Source: LMUY01 sp965199555
Lineage (GTDB): Bacteria; Pseudomonadota; Alphaproteobacteria; Acetobacterales; Acetobacteraceae
DNA length: 64,000 nucleotides
Assembly (NCBI GenBank): GCA_965199555.1
Contig: CBDASJ010000008.1
Location: forward strand, 124,001 to 188,000
Direction: 5' to 3'
Below, piece after piece: positions 25,581-34,051 of the stretch. Position 1 is the stretch's first letter; each line of letters opens with the position of its first letter. The notes below the pieces were generated by a model. The model made no database searches. It was not told the origin of the DNA and saw only the letters and a program-made list of their open reading frames with translations. A program made the position numbers and the translations under genes.

Positions 25581-27151
25581 TGGCCGATACAGTTCGCAAC
25601 AACGAAGCCGCCCTTCCCAAGGCATGGCCGTTCGAGGAAGCCGCCAAGGTTGCCGCGCGCTTGGCGGCGTCCGGCAAGGCGGAAGCGTTGTTCGAGACCG
25701 GGTATGGCCCGTCCGGCTTGCCGCATATCGGCACGTTCGGGGAGGTGGCGCGCACCACCTGGGTGCGACAGGCCTTTACCGCGTTGACGGGCAAGCCGTC
25801 CCGCCTGCTGGCGTTCAGCGATGACATGGACGGGCTGCGCAAGGTGCCGGACAACGTGCCGAACGGGGCGATGCTGCGCGAGTACCTCGGCCAGCCGCTC
25901 ACCCGGGTGCCGGACCCGTTCGGCACCCATGAAAGCTTCGGCGCGCACAACAACGCCCGGTTGCGCCGCTTCCTGGACGGGTTCGGCTTTGAATACGAGT
26001 TCGCGTCCGCGACCGACTACTACCTGTCCGGGCGGTTCGACACCGCGTTGCTGCGCGTGCTGGCCCTGCACGAGGAAATCCGCCAGGTCATCCTGCCGAC
26101 GCTGGGGCCGGAGCGGCGGGCGACCTATTCGCCGATCCTGCCGCTGCACCCGCGCACCGGCCAGGTCATGCAGGTGGTGATCGAGGCCACTGACCCGGCG
26201 GCCGGCACGGTCACCTGGACCGACGAGGCCGGCGAGCGATTCACCACGCCGGTGACCGGTGGCGCCTGCAAGCTGCAATGGAAGGCGGACTGGGCCATGC
26301 GCTGGCATGCGCTGGACGTGGATTACGAGATGAGCGGCAAGGACCTGATCGACAGCGTCCGGCTGTCCGGCCGCATCTGCACCGTGCTGGGTTCGCCGCC
26401 GCCGGTCGGCTACACGTACGAGCTGTTCCTGGACGAACATTCGCAGAAGATCAGCAAGAGCAAGGGCAACGGCCTATCGGTGGAGGAGTGGCTGCGCTAC
26501 GCTCCGCCGGAAAGCCTGGGTCAATTCATGTATCATCAGCCGCAGCGCGCCAAGCGGCTGTTCTTCGACGTGATCCCTCGCGCCGTGGACGACTACATCG
26601 CGCACGTGGCGAAGGGTGGCGACGACCCGGCGAACCCCGCCTGGCATATCGGCGGCGGCCGCATCCCGAACGACGCCGGCAGCCCGATCCCGTTCACCAT
26701 GCTGCTGAACCTCGCCAGCGTGGTGAACGCCGACCGGGCGGACATGCTGTGGGGTTTCATCCGCCGCTACCATCCCGGCGCCGGGCCGGCGGAAACGCCG
26801 TTCCTGGCGCGGCTGGTCGATTACGCGGTGGCGTACTACCGGGACTTCGTGCGCCCGGCCAAGCGCTTCCGCGGCGCCAGCCCCGTGGAAGCCGCGGCTT
26901 TGGCCGACCTGGCGGACACGCTGGCGGCGATGCCGACCGACAGCCCGGCCGAAGCCATCCAGGACGAGGTGTATGCGGTCGGCAAGCGCCACGCCTTCCC
27001 CGCGCTGAAGAACTGGTTCGAGTGCCTATACCAGGTGCTGCTCGGCCAACAGGAAGGGCCGCGCTTCGGCGGCTTCGTGGCGCTGTTTGGCGTGGCGGAA
27101 ACCGTCGGGCTGATCCGTTCGGCGCTGAACCGCCCGGCAGAAGCCGCTTGA
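25580..27151 (+). CDS. lysS: Lysine--tRNA ligase, class I
   Basis: Class I lysyl-tRNA synthetase, 523 residues, charging tRNA-Lys in the cytoplasm. HIGH motif as GYGPSGLPHIGTFGEVART (about 40-58) and KMSKS motif as QKISKSKGNGLS (about 290-301); SDDMDGLRKVPDN and YELFLDEHS are typical. Most alphaproteobacteria use this archaeal-type class rather than class II. The start at ATG 25580 has no ribosome site. Its stop overlaps the start of an MprF-like membrane protein, TTGA, which suggests part of its product could go to membrane lipid modification. Confidence 0.95.
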   Translation: MADTVRNNEAALPKAWPFEEAAKVAARLAASGKAEALFETGYGPSGLPHIGTFGEVARTTWVRQAFTALTGKPSRLLAFSDDMDGLRKVPDNVPNGAMLREYLGQPLTRVPDPFGTHESFGAHNNARLRRFLDGFGFEYEFASATDYYLSGRFDTALLRVLALHEEIRQVILPTLGPERRATYSPILPLHPRTGQVMQVVIEATDPAAGTVTWTDEAGERFTTPVTGGACKLQWKADWAMRWHALDVDYEMSGKDLIDSVRLSGRICTVLGSPPPVGYTYELFLDEHSQKISKSKGNGLSVEEWLRYAPPESLGQFMYHQPQRAKRLFFDVIPRAVDDYIAHVAKGGDDPANPAWHIGGGRIPNDAGSPIPFTMLLNLASVVNADRADMLWGFIRRYHPGAGPAETPFLARLVDYAVAYYRDFVRPAKRFRGASPVEAAALADLADTLAAMPTDSPAEAIQDEVYAVGKRHAFPALKNWFECLYQVLLGQQEGPRFGGFVALFGVAETVGLIRSALNRPAEAA

Positions 27152-29163
27152 AGCGCTACCTCCGCCACATTCCGGCGCTGATCGGGGTGATACTGCTGGT
27201 CGGCGCCATCTACGTGGTGCAGCGGGAGTTCCGCCACCTCAAGATCGCGGATATCCAGGCCTCGCTCGCCGCCATTCCAGCCCGTGCGCTGGTGATCTCC
27301 TTCGCCTGGACGGTGCTGTCCTACGGCGTGCTGACTTTCTACGACCGGCTCGGCACCATCTATGCGGGCCACAAGGTGCGGTACCGTCGCGTCGCCTTCG
27401 CCTCGTTCTGTGCCTATGCGCTGTCGCACAATCTGGGCTTCGCAGCGGTGTCGGGCGCGGCCGTGCGTTACCGCCTGTACTCCCATTGGGGGCTGACGGC
27501 GGTGCAGATCGCCAAGGTGGTGGGCTTCTGCTCGCTGACCTTCGGCCTCGGCGGCCTGGTGCTGGGCGGTTGCATCCTGTTCTTCGAGCCGATGTCGGTG
27601 CCGTTCTTCAGCAGCGTGCTGCCGCTTTGGGCGTTCTACGGCATTGGCGCCGCCATGTGGGCGATCGTGGCCGCCTACGTGGTGGTGTCCAAGGTCGCGG
27701 GCACGCTGCGGCTGCGCGGGCACGAGTTCAACCTGCCGAACTGGCGCATGGCGATCGTCCAGGTGACACTCGCTTCCGTCGACGTGGCGGTCACCGCGGC
27801 GATCTTCTACGCGCTGATCCCGGCCACGCCCGGGCTCACCTATTTGCGCTTCCTGGCCTGCTACCTCGCCTCCTACAGCGCCGGGCTGATCGCCAATCTG
27901 CCCGGCGGCATCGGCGTGTTCGACACCGCGATGCTGCTGGGGCTGGAGCCGTATCTGCCGCCGCCGGTCGTCCTCGGCGCCATACTGGTGTTCCGGCTGT
28001 ATTACTACGTGATCCCCTTGTTCATGGCCGGCACCATGTTCGCCACCAACGAGGTGCTGCTGCGCGGCGGTGCCCTGCTGAAAAGCGGCGCCCTCGCCCG
28101 GCGCGCCCAAGGGCTCGGCCGGATCAGCGAGCCGGATTTCGCCGTGGGCGTGGCGACGGGCACGGTGGCGATGTGCGGCGCGCTGCTGCTGTCGCTGGGG
28201 GTGCTGGACGACCGACCGGATTTCTCCTGGATTGATCCGGACTTCGCCGACATGGCGGCCAATGCCGGGCAGTTCGTGCCCTCGCTGATCGGCGCCGCGT
28301 TGATGGTGCTGGCGATCGGGCTGTCGCAGCGCGTCACGCTTGCTTGGGGTGCCACGGTGGCGTTGCTGCTGATCGCGGCGGGCTACACCGCGGCGCAGGG
28401 CAACCAGTTGTGGATTTCCGCCGTGCTGGTGCTGTCGGCCATCCTGGTGGCGCCGTTCCGCGACGCGTTCTACCGCAACGCCCGGTTGCTGACGAGCACG
28501 CTGCGGGCGGAGGTGGTGCTGCCGCTGATCGCGCTGGCGGTCTGCGTCATCGCCCTCGCCGCGTTCGAGCCGCAGGTGCGCCGGCTGTCGGAGAACTCCT
28601 GGTGGGAAATCGTGCTGTCGCCCGGCCTGCCGAACAGCCTGCGCCTGGTCATGGCGTTGGCGGTGTTGCTGGCGTTGCTTGCGCTGTGGCGGCTGCTGCG
28701 GCCGGGGCATGTCGATTGGCTGCCCTGGAGCGATGCTGGGCGCAGCCGCTATCTCGCCTTCGGCGCCAAGCCGCCGCCCTGGGCCGACGGCCTGGTCATG
28801 GGCGAAGCGGGGCGGTCTGGCCTGCCCTTCGTCCGCATGGGCCGGGTGATGCTGGCGATCGGCGACCCCGCGGGCTCCCCCACGGACCGGATTTCCGCCA
28901 TCTGGCGTCTGCGCGACCTGGCGGCGCAGGAAGGTTTGGACCCGGCGGTGTGGCGCGCCGGGCCGACCCTGCTGAAGGTGTATGGCGATCTGGGGCTGAC
29001 CGCCTTGCCGCTCGGCGCGAATGGCCGGCTGCTGCACGATGACGGGATACAGGATCCGACGTCGCCCGAATTCCTGTGCTGCGTGGCGGAGCGGGATTTG
29101 GTCACGCTGGAGCCGCAATTGCAGATGCTGGCCGAACGCGAGCTCGACCGCGCGGCGGAGTAG
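27148..29163 (+). CDS. MprF-like membrane protein with truncated aminoacyl-lipid transferase domain
   Basis: A 671-residue protein. Residues 1 to about 520 hold roughly 13-14 membrane helices including the flippase-type motif ASYSAGLIANLPGGIGVFDTAML (about 243-265), as in MprF/lysyl-phosphatidylglycerol synthase. Only about 150 soluble residues follow (GRVMLAIGDPAGSPTDRISAIWRLRDLA, YGDLGLTALPLG), which match the first half of the DUF2156 domain; family members normally have about 330, and the second, substrate-binding GNAT half is absent. The start is TTG 27148, overlapping the lysyl-tRNA synthetase stop. It may flip or modify lipids only with a partner. The longer frame upstream is antisense-like noise. 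Confidence 0.85.
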   Translation: MKRYLRHIPALIGVILLVGAIYVVQREFRHLKIADIQASLAAIPARALVISFAWTVLSYGVLTFYDRLGTIYAGHKVRYRRVAFASFCAYALSHNLGFAAVSGAAVRYRLYSHWGLTAVQIAKVVGFCSLTFGLGGLVLGGCILFFEPMSVPFFSSVLPLWAFYGIGAAMWAIVAAYVVVSKVAGTLRLRGHEFNLPNWRMAIVQVTLASVDVAVTAAIFYALIPATPGLTYLRFLACYLASYSAGLIANLPGGIGVFDTAMLLGLEPYLPPPVVLGAILVFRLYYYVIPLFMAGTMFATNEVLLRGGALLKSGALARRAQGLGRISEPDFAVGVATGTVAMCGALLLSLGVLDDRPDFSWIDPDFADMAANAGQFVPSLIGAALMVLAIGLSQRVTLAWGATVALLLIAAGYTAAQGNQLWISAVLVLSAILVAPFRDAFYRNARLLTSTLRAEVVLPLIALAVCVIALAAFEPQVRRLSENSWWEIVLSPGLPNSLRLVMALAVLLALLALWRLLRPGHVDWLPWSDAGRSRYLAFGAKPPPWADGLVMGEAGRSGLPFVRMGRVMLAIGDPAGSPTDRISAIWRLRDLAAQEGLDPAVWRAGPTLLKVYGDLGLTALPLGANGRLLHDDGIQDPTSPEFLCCVAERDLVTLEPQLQMLAERELDRAAE

Positions 29164-29170
29164 CCGAGGG

Positions 29171-29629
29171 CTATACCACCGCGTCGCTGCGCAGGATGAT
29201 GAGCGTTCCCGTCATCTCCTGCACCGGCGCGTCGTGCTGGTTGCGGGTGACCGTCCGGATGACGACCACTCCGCGGTCCGGCTTGGTTCGGGACGGGCGC
29301 ACGTCCATGATCTCACTGACGGCATACAGTGCGTCGCCGGGATGCACGGGGGAAGACCAGCCGATGTCGTTGATCCGGACACCCATGCCGCGGCCGCTGA
29401 CGCCCGCCAGCACGCTTTCCAGCATCAGCCGCATGGTGAGCGAGCCGGTGTGCCAGCCGCTCGCCACCAGGCTGCCGAACATGGTGGTGGCGGCAGCGTC
29501 CTCGTCGACGTGCTGCGGTTGAAAGTCGAACTGCTCGGCGAACCCCTTGATGGCGACCGCGTCCACCGCTCGCGGCGCGGACGTGAACACCTGCCCGACG
29601 GCGAACTGCTCGAACCCGGTGACCACCAT
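29171..29629 (-). CDS. MaoC-like hot-dog dehydratase
   Basis: A 152-residue MaoC/FkbR2-type (R)-specific enoyl-CoA hydratase-like protein. Motifs: FAVGQVFTSAPRAVDAVAIKGFAEQFDFQPQHVDEDAA (catalytic Asp/His near residues 31-36) and SLVASGWHTGSLTMRLML (about 50-67). A single hot-dog domain, normally dimeric. ATG 29629 is used; an upstream extension of 18 residues is basic and not family-like. The substrate is not predictable. It converges with the MprF-like gene and faces away from glgX. Confidence 0.87.
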   Translation of the reverse strand: MVVTGFEQFAVGQVFTSAPRAVDAVAIKGFAEQFDFQPQHVDEDAAATTMFGSLVASGWHTGSLTMRLMLESVLAGVSGRGMGVRINDIGWSSPVHPGDALYAVSEIMDVRPSRTKPDRGVVVIRTVTRNQHDAPVQEMTGTLIILRSDAVV

Positions 29630-29754
29630 GCGCTTGCTCCGTTCCGTGTCGGCTGATGCACGGCGGCGCCGGGCAATTTTCACCCGCCCCTATCGCGCCT
29701 GCCGGACATCCGTGCAACTGAACCGGCTGCCGGCCCTCGAGGGAGATCGCTGAC

Positions 29755-31884
29755 TTGCCTATCGCCGTCATCAAGGACCGCATCAGCGAAGGCCGGCCGC
29801 ACCCGCTCGGCGCCACCTGGGATGGGCTGGGGGTGAACTTCGCCCTGTTTTCCGCCCATGCCGAGAAGGTCGAGCTCTGCCTGTTCGACGAATGGGGCAT
29901 GACGGAGCTCGAGCGCATCGAGCTGCCCGAATACACCGACGAAGTGTTCCACGGCTATCTACGCGACGCTCGGCCGGGCACGGTTTACGGCTACCGCGTC
30001 TACGGCCCGTACGCGCCGGAGGAAGGCCACCGCTTCAACCCGCACAAGCTGCTGATGGACCCGTATGCCAAGGCGCATGTCGGCGTGCTGCGGTGGAACC
30101 CCGCCTGCTACGGCTACACCGTGGGCGCCAAGACCGGGGACCTGTCGTTCGACACCCGGGACAGCGCCGCCTTCGTGCCGAAGTGCCGGGTGATCGACCC
30201 GGCGTTCACCTGGGGCCGCGACCACCCGCCGATGGTGCCGTGGGAGCGGACGATCCTGTACGAGGCGCATGTGCGCGGCTTCACCAAGCAGCACCCGGCC
30301 GTCCCGGAAACCCTGCGGGGCACGTTCGCCGGCTTCGCGCGGCCGGAAGTGCTGAACTACATCAGCGGGCTGGGCGTCACCGCGGTCGAGCTGCTGCCGG
30401 TGCATACCTTCGTCAACGACGAGATCCTGCTGCGGCAAGGGTTGATCAACTACTGGGGCTACAACTCGATCGGGTTCTTCGCGCCCGACCCGCGCTATGC
30501 CTTCAGCCCGGAATTCGCCTTTTCCGAGTTCAAGCAGATGGTGGCCCGCTTCCACGAAGCCGGGCTCGAGGTCATCCTGGACGTGGTGTACAACCACACC
30601 GCCGAAGGCAACGAGCAGGGCGCCACCCTGTCGTTCCGCGGCATCGACAACCGCAGCTATTACCGGCTGCTGCCGACCGACAAGCGGCTCTACATCAACG
30701 ACACCGGCACCGGGAACACCCTCAACATCAGCCACCCGCGGGTGCTGCAGATGGTGACGGACAGCCTGCGTTACTGGGTGACGGAGATGCATGTCGACGG
30801 CTTCCGCTTCGACCTGGCCACCATCCTGGCGCGCGAGGACCACGGCTTCGACCAGGGTGGCGGCTTCCTGGACACCTGCCGTCAGGACCCGGTGCTGTCC
30901 GGCGTGAAGCTGATCGCGGAGCCGTGGGATATCGGGCCCGGCGGCTACCAGGTGGGGCAGTTCCCGCCCGGCTGGGCCGAGTGGAACGACAAGTTCCGCG
31001 ACACCGCCCGGGCATTCTGGAAGGCGGAGGCTTCGCCCGCGTCCATGGCGGCCCGGCTGTCCGCCTCCGCCGGGGAGTTCAACCGGCGCGGGCGGCGGCC
31101 CTGGTCGTCGGTGAACTTCGTCACCGCGCATGACGGCTTCACGCTCAACGACGCGGTCTCCTACAACCAGAAGCACAACGAGGCCAATGGCGAAGACAAC
31201 CGCGACGGCAGCAGCCACAACATCAGTTGGAATTGCGGCGTGGAAGGCCCCACCGGCGACCAGGACATCAACGATTTGCGGGAGCGCCAGATCCGCAACC
31301 TGCTCGCCACCCTGATGCTGAGCCAGGGCACGCCGATGCTGCTGGCCGGCGACGAGTTCGGCCGCAGCCAGGGCGGCAACAACAACGCCTACAACCAGGA
31401 CAACCCGACCAGTTGGCTGGATTGGAACGTCGGCGAACGCGGCGAGCGGCTGGTTCGCTTCGTGCAGGAACTGACGGCGCTGCGCCACCGCTATCCGATC
31501 CTGCGCCGCGGCCGCTACCTGACCGGGGAGCTGGACGCCGAGTCCGGCGTGCGGGACGTGACCTGGCTGAACGCCGGCGGCGCCGAGATGAAGGGCGATG
31601 ACTGGCACGACGACAATCTGCGCTGCTTCGGCATGTTGCTGGACGGCCGTGCGCGCGCAACGGGCGTGCGCCGCGTGTCCAGCGACAGCTCCATGCTGAT
31701 CGTGCTGAACGCCCACCACGAGGGTGTGGGCTTCACCCTGCCCGCCATCGCCGGCGGCACGGTGTGGCGGCTGGTGTTCGACACCAACGCGCCGAACCAC
31801 GAGGAAGAAGTCGGCGTCGGCAAGGAATACGTGGTGACCGGCCGGTCCGTGCTGCTGTTCGAGCGCGTGGGCGCCGCGGACTGA
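29755..31884 (+). CDS. glgX: Glycogen debranching enzyme GlgX
   Basis: Glycoside hydrolase 13 debranching enzyme cutting alpha-1,6 links of trimmed glycogen, 709 residues. A CBM48 domain (RPHPLGATWDGLGVNFALFSAHAEKVELCLFD, about 13-44) precedes the barrel with DVVYNHTAEGNE (about 275-286), GFRFDLATIL (nucleophile Asp, about 348-357), IAEPWDIG (acid Glu, about 387-394) and FVTAHDGFTLND (about 454-465). TTG start with GGGAG nine bases upstream. No other glycogen genes are in the window. Confidence 0.95.
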   Translation: MPIAVIKDRISEGRPHPLGATWDGLGVNFALFSAHAEKVELCLFDEWGMTELERIELPEYTDEVFHGYLRDARPGTVYGYRVYGPYAPEEGHRFNPHKLLMDPYAKAHVGVLRWNPACYGYTVGAKTGDLSFDTRDSAAFVPKCRVIDPAFTWGRDHPPMVPWERTILYEAHVRGFTKQHPAVPETLRGTFAGFARPEVLNYISGLGVTAVELLPVHTFVNDEILLRQGLINYWGYNSIGFFAPDPRYAFSPEFAFSEFKQMVARFHEAGLEVILDVVYNHTAEGNEQGATLSFRGIDNRSYYRLLPTDKRLYINDTGTGNTLNISHPRVLQMVTDSLRYWVTEMHVDGFRFDLATILAREDHGFDQGGGFLDTCRQDPVLSGVKLIAEPWDIGPGGYQVGQFPPGWAEWNDKFRDTARAFWKAEASPASMAARLSASAGEFNRRGRRPWSSVNFVTAHDGFTLNDAVSYNQKHNEANGEDNRDGSSHNISWNCGVEGPTGDQDINDLRERQIRNLLATLMLSQGTPMLLAGDEFGRSQGGNNNAYNQDNPTSWLDWNVGERGERLVRFVQELTALRHRYPILRRGRYLTGELDAESGVRDVTWLNAGGAEMKGDDWHDDNLRCFGMLLDGRARATGVRRVSSDSSMLIVLNAHHEGVGFTLPAIAGGTVWRLVFDTNAPNHEEEVGVGKEYVVTGRSVLLFERVGAAD

Positions 31885-31893
31885 CGAGCGAGG

Positions 31894-33792
31894 CTAGAAC
31901 TTCAACTCCAACCCCACGGACACGACCTGCTGCGACGGAAGCTGGAAATATTCGATCGGGGTCAATCCGGTGCTGCCGAGGAACAGGTAGCAGCGGCGCC
32001 ACAGCCCGCGCCACCAGGTCGGTGAGGGCTTCACGATCACCTGGGGCAGGAAGAACACGGCGGCGTCGCGCGCGAACGGCAGGCCGGATGACAGCGCCCC
32101 GGCGATGTCCGGCGGATGCATGAAGCCGAACCGCGCCACGCCGCGATAGATGCCGTCGCCGACCTCCTCGACGCTCAGGCGCTCGCCGGGTGCCACGTGC
32201 GGCCGCTTCGTGGTTTCGACCCGCAGCAGCAGCACGTTCTCGTGCCGCACATGGCCGCGCAGCCATGCGTTGCTGGCGATCATCGGCACCTTGTCGAGGT
32301 TTTCGGTCAGGAACACGGCGCCACCCTGCTCCCGGTGCTCCCAGCATTGCGCCATCTGCCGGAACTCGGCCAGCGGCATGGACAACTCGGCCATCGCCTG
32401 GCGGAACCGCGAGCGTCCGACGGTCCAGATCACCAGCACGGCGAACACCAGGCCACCGATCAGCAGCGGCACCCAGGCGCCGGACAGCAGCTTGGCCAGA
32501 TTGGCGACCAGGAACCCGCCATCCACCGCCAGGAACGCCACCAACAGCGGCACGGCGCGTGCCCGCGACCAGCCCCAAACCTGCCGGGTAACCACGTAGA
32601 ACGTGATGGAGGTGATGGTCATGGTGCCGATCACCGCCAGGCCATACGCCGCCCCCAGCGCGTCGGAGGAGCGGAAGCCGAGCACCAGCGCCAAGCATCC
32701 GATCATCAGCGCGTAGTTGACCACGGGCATGTAGACCTGGCCCTTCTCCTCCTCCGAGGTGTGGACCACCGCGTAGCGCGGTGCGAACCCCATGTTGATG
32801 GCCTGCTGCGTGAGCGAGAACGCGCCGGAGATCAGCGCCTGCGACGCGATCACCGTGGCCACGGTCGCCAGGATGACGGCCGGGTAAAGCGCCCAATGCG
32901 GCACGATGGCGAAAAACGGGTTGGCCGCCGCCGCCGGGTCCTGCAACAGCGCGGCGCCTTGGCCGAGATAGTTGAGCGCCAGGGCGGGCAGCACCACCGC
33001 ATACCAGGCCAGCACGATGGGGCGGCGGCCGAAATGGCCCAGATCGGCGAACAGCGCTTCCGTGCCCGAAAAACACAGCACCACCGCGCCAAGCACGGCG
33101 TAGCCGGCCCAACCGTGGCCCATCAGCAGCCGCAGCCCGGCCAGCGGGTTGAAGGCCGCAAGCACCGCCGGGTGCCGCACCGCGCTGACAACGCCCAAGG
33201 CCGCGATCGCCACGAACCAGGACAGCATGACCGGACCGAAGCAGCGGCCGACCCGCGCCGTACCGAAATGCTGCAGCAGGAACAAAGCGAGCAGGATGCC
33301 CACCGAAAGCGGCACCACGAGGGACGCGAAGCCCGGGCTGGCCAGCTTCAACCCCTCCACCGCCGACAGCACGGAGATGGCAGGCGTCACCACCCCGTCG
33401 CCATACAGCAGCGCCGAGCCGAACAGCACCAGCAGGGTCAACACGCCCGGCCGCGCGAACGGCAGCGGCTGCAGCTTGCCCCGGACCAGGCCCAGCAAGG
33501 CCAGGGTGCCACCTTCCCCGTCATGGTCGGCGCGCAGAATGAAGCCGGTGTATTTGATGCAGACGACGAGGATCACCGACCAGATGATCAGCGACAACAC
33601 GCCGAGGATCGCCGCCGGATCGTGGGCGAAGGACGGATCGTCCTTGAAGCATTGCTGCACGGCGTAAAGCGGGCTGGTGCCGATGTCGCCGAACACCACG
33701 CCCAGCGCCCCGAGTGCCAGCAGCGGAATTGGCTTCTCCTCGCCACGTGCGGAGGCGGTCACGGCGCGGTTGCAGTGCCGGGCCGTGGGCAA
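31894..33792 (-). CDS. kup: Kup family potassium transporter
   Basis: Low-affinity K+ uptake carrier of the KUP/HAK family, 632 residues with 12 membrane helices and a cytoplasmic C-terminal domain. Motifs: LGVVFGDIGTSPLYAVQQCF (about 31-50), ADHDGEGGTLALL (about 88-100) and LYGDGVVTPAISVLSAVEG (about 130-148). It ends about ten bases from the convergent glgX. No linked K+ regulator is visible. Confidence 0.95.
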   Translation of the reverse strand: MPTARHCNRAVTASARGEEKPIPLLALGALGVVFGDIGTSPLYAVQQCFKDDPSFAHDPAAILGVLSLIIWSVILVVCIKYTGFILRADHDGEGGTLALLGLVRGKLQPLPFARPGVLTLLVLFGSALLYGDGVVTPAISVLSAVEGLKLASPGFASLVVPLSVGILLALFLLQHFGTARVGRCFGPVMLSWFVAIAALGVVSAVRHPAVLAAFNPLAGLRLLMGHGWAGYAVLGAVVLCFSGTEALFADLGHFGRRPIVLAWYAVVLPALALNYLGQGAALLQDPAAAANPFFAIVPHWALYPAVILATVATVIASQALISGAFSLTQQAINMGFAPRYAVVHTSEEEKGQVYMPVVNYALMIGCLALVLGFRSSDALGAAYGLAVIGTMTITSITFYVVTRQVWGWSRARAVPLLVAFLAVDGGFLVANLAKLLSGAWVPLLIGGLVFAVLVIWTVGRSRFRQAMAELSMPLAEFRQMAQCWEHREQGGAVFLTENLDKVPMIASNAWLRGHVRHENVLLLRVETTKRPHVAPGERLSVEEVGDGIYRGVARFGFMHPPDIAGALSSGLPFARDAAVFFLPQVIVKPSPTWWRGLWRRCYLFLGSTGLTPIEYFQLPSQQVVSVGLELKF

Positions 33793-33981
33793 ACGCCGGC
33801 GGCAATGGCCTGTGGCGCCGCGCGGTCTCGGTCGGGCATGGTCATGGCTGCTTGCGTCTCGCGGTTGGCCAACCGCTGGTCAGCCCGGCGGCACAGCCGG
33901 ACCCGAGGCTACATCACGTCGCGTTCCGACGCGAGGCGCTGCCCCGAAGGGCAATACCCGGTGCTTGCTGGGTTGACGAAG

Positions 33982-34027
33982 GCGCCGCCCGTTAAAGGCT
34001 TTGTAAACGCGCCGCCTGTAAAAAGGG
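33982..34027 (+). promoter_or_regulatory. Direct repeat and possible sigma-28-like promoter before the chemoreceptor
   Basis: GCGCCGCC followed by GTTAAAGG and, 27 bases later, GCGCCGCC followed by GTAAAAAGG. Within it TAAAGGCT-N10-GCCGCCTG resembles the flagellar pattern TAAAGTTT-N11-GCCGATAA with one base less spacing and four mismatches. The TTG start lies 33 bases downstream. Suggestive only. Confidence 0.25.
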
Positions 34028-34051
34028 CAACACCGTTACCGAGGGTCTACC

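Noticed and set aside
26836..29118. Long open frame (760 codons) antisense to the MprF-like gene
   Set aside because: Composition is Gln/His/Arg/Gly-rich without motifs, as expected for the antisense of a GC-rich gene; the sense strand encodes clear membrane helices.
29959..31800. 613-codon frame antisense to glgX
   Set aside because: Shadow of a certain GlgX gene; no domain or start signal.
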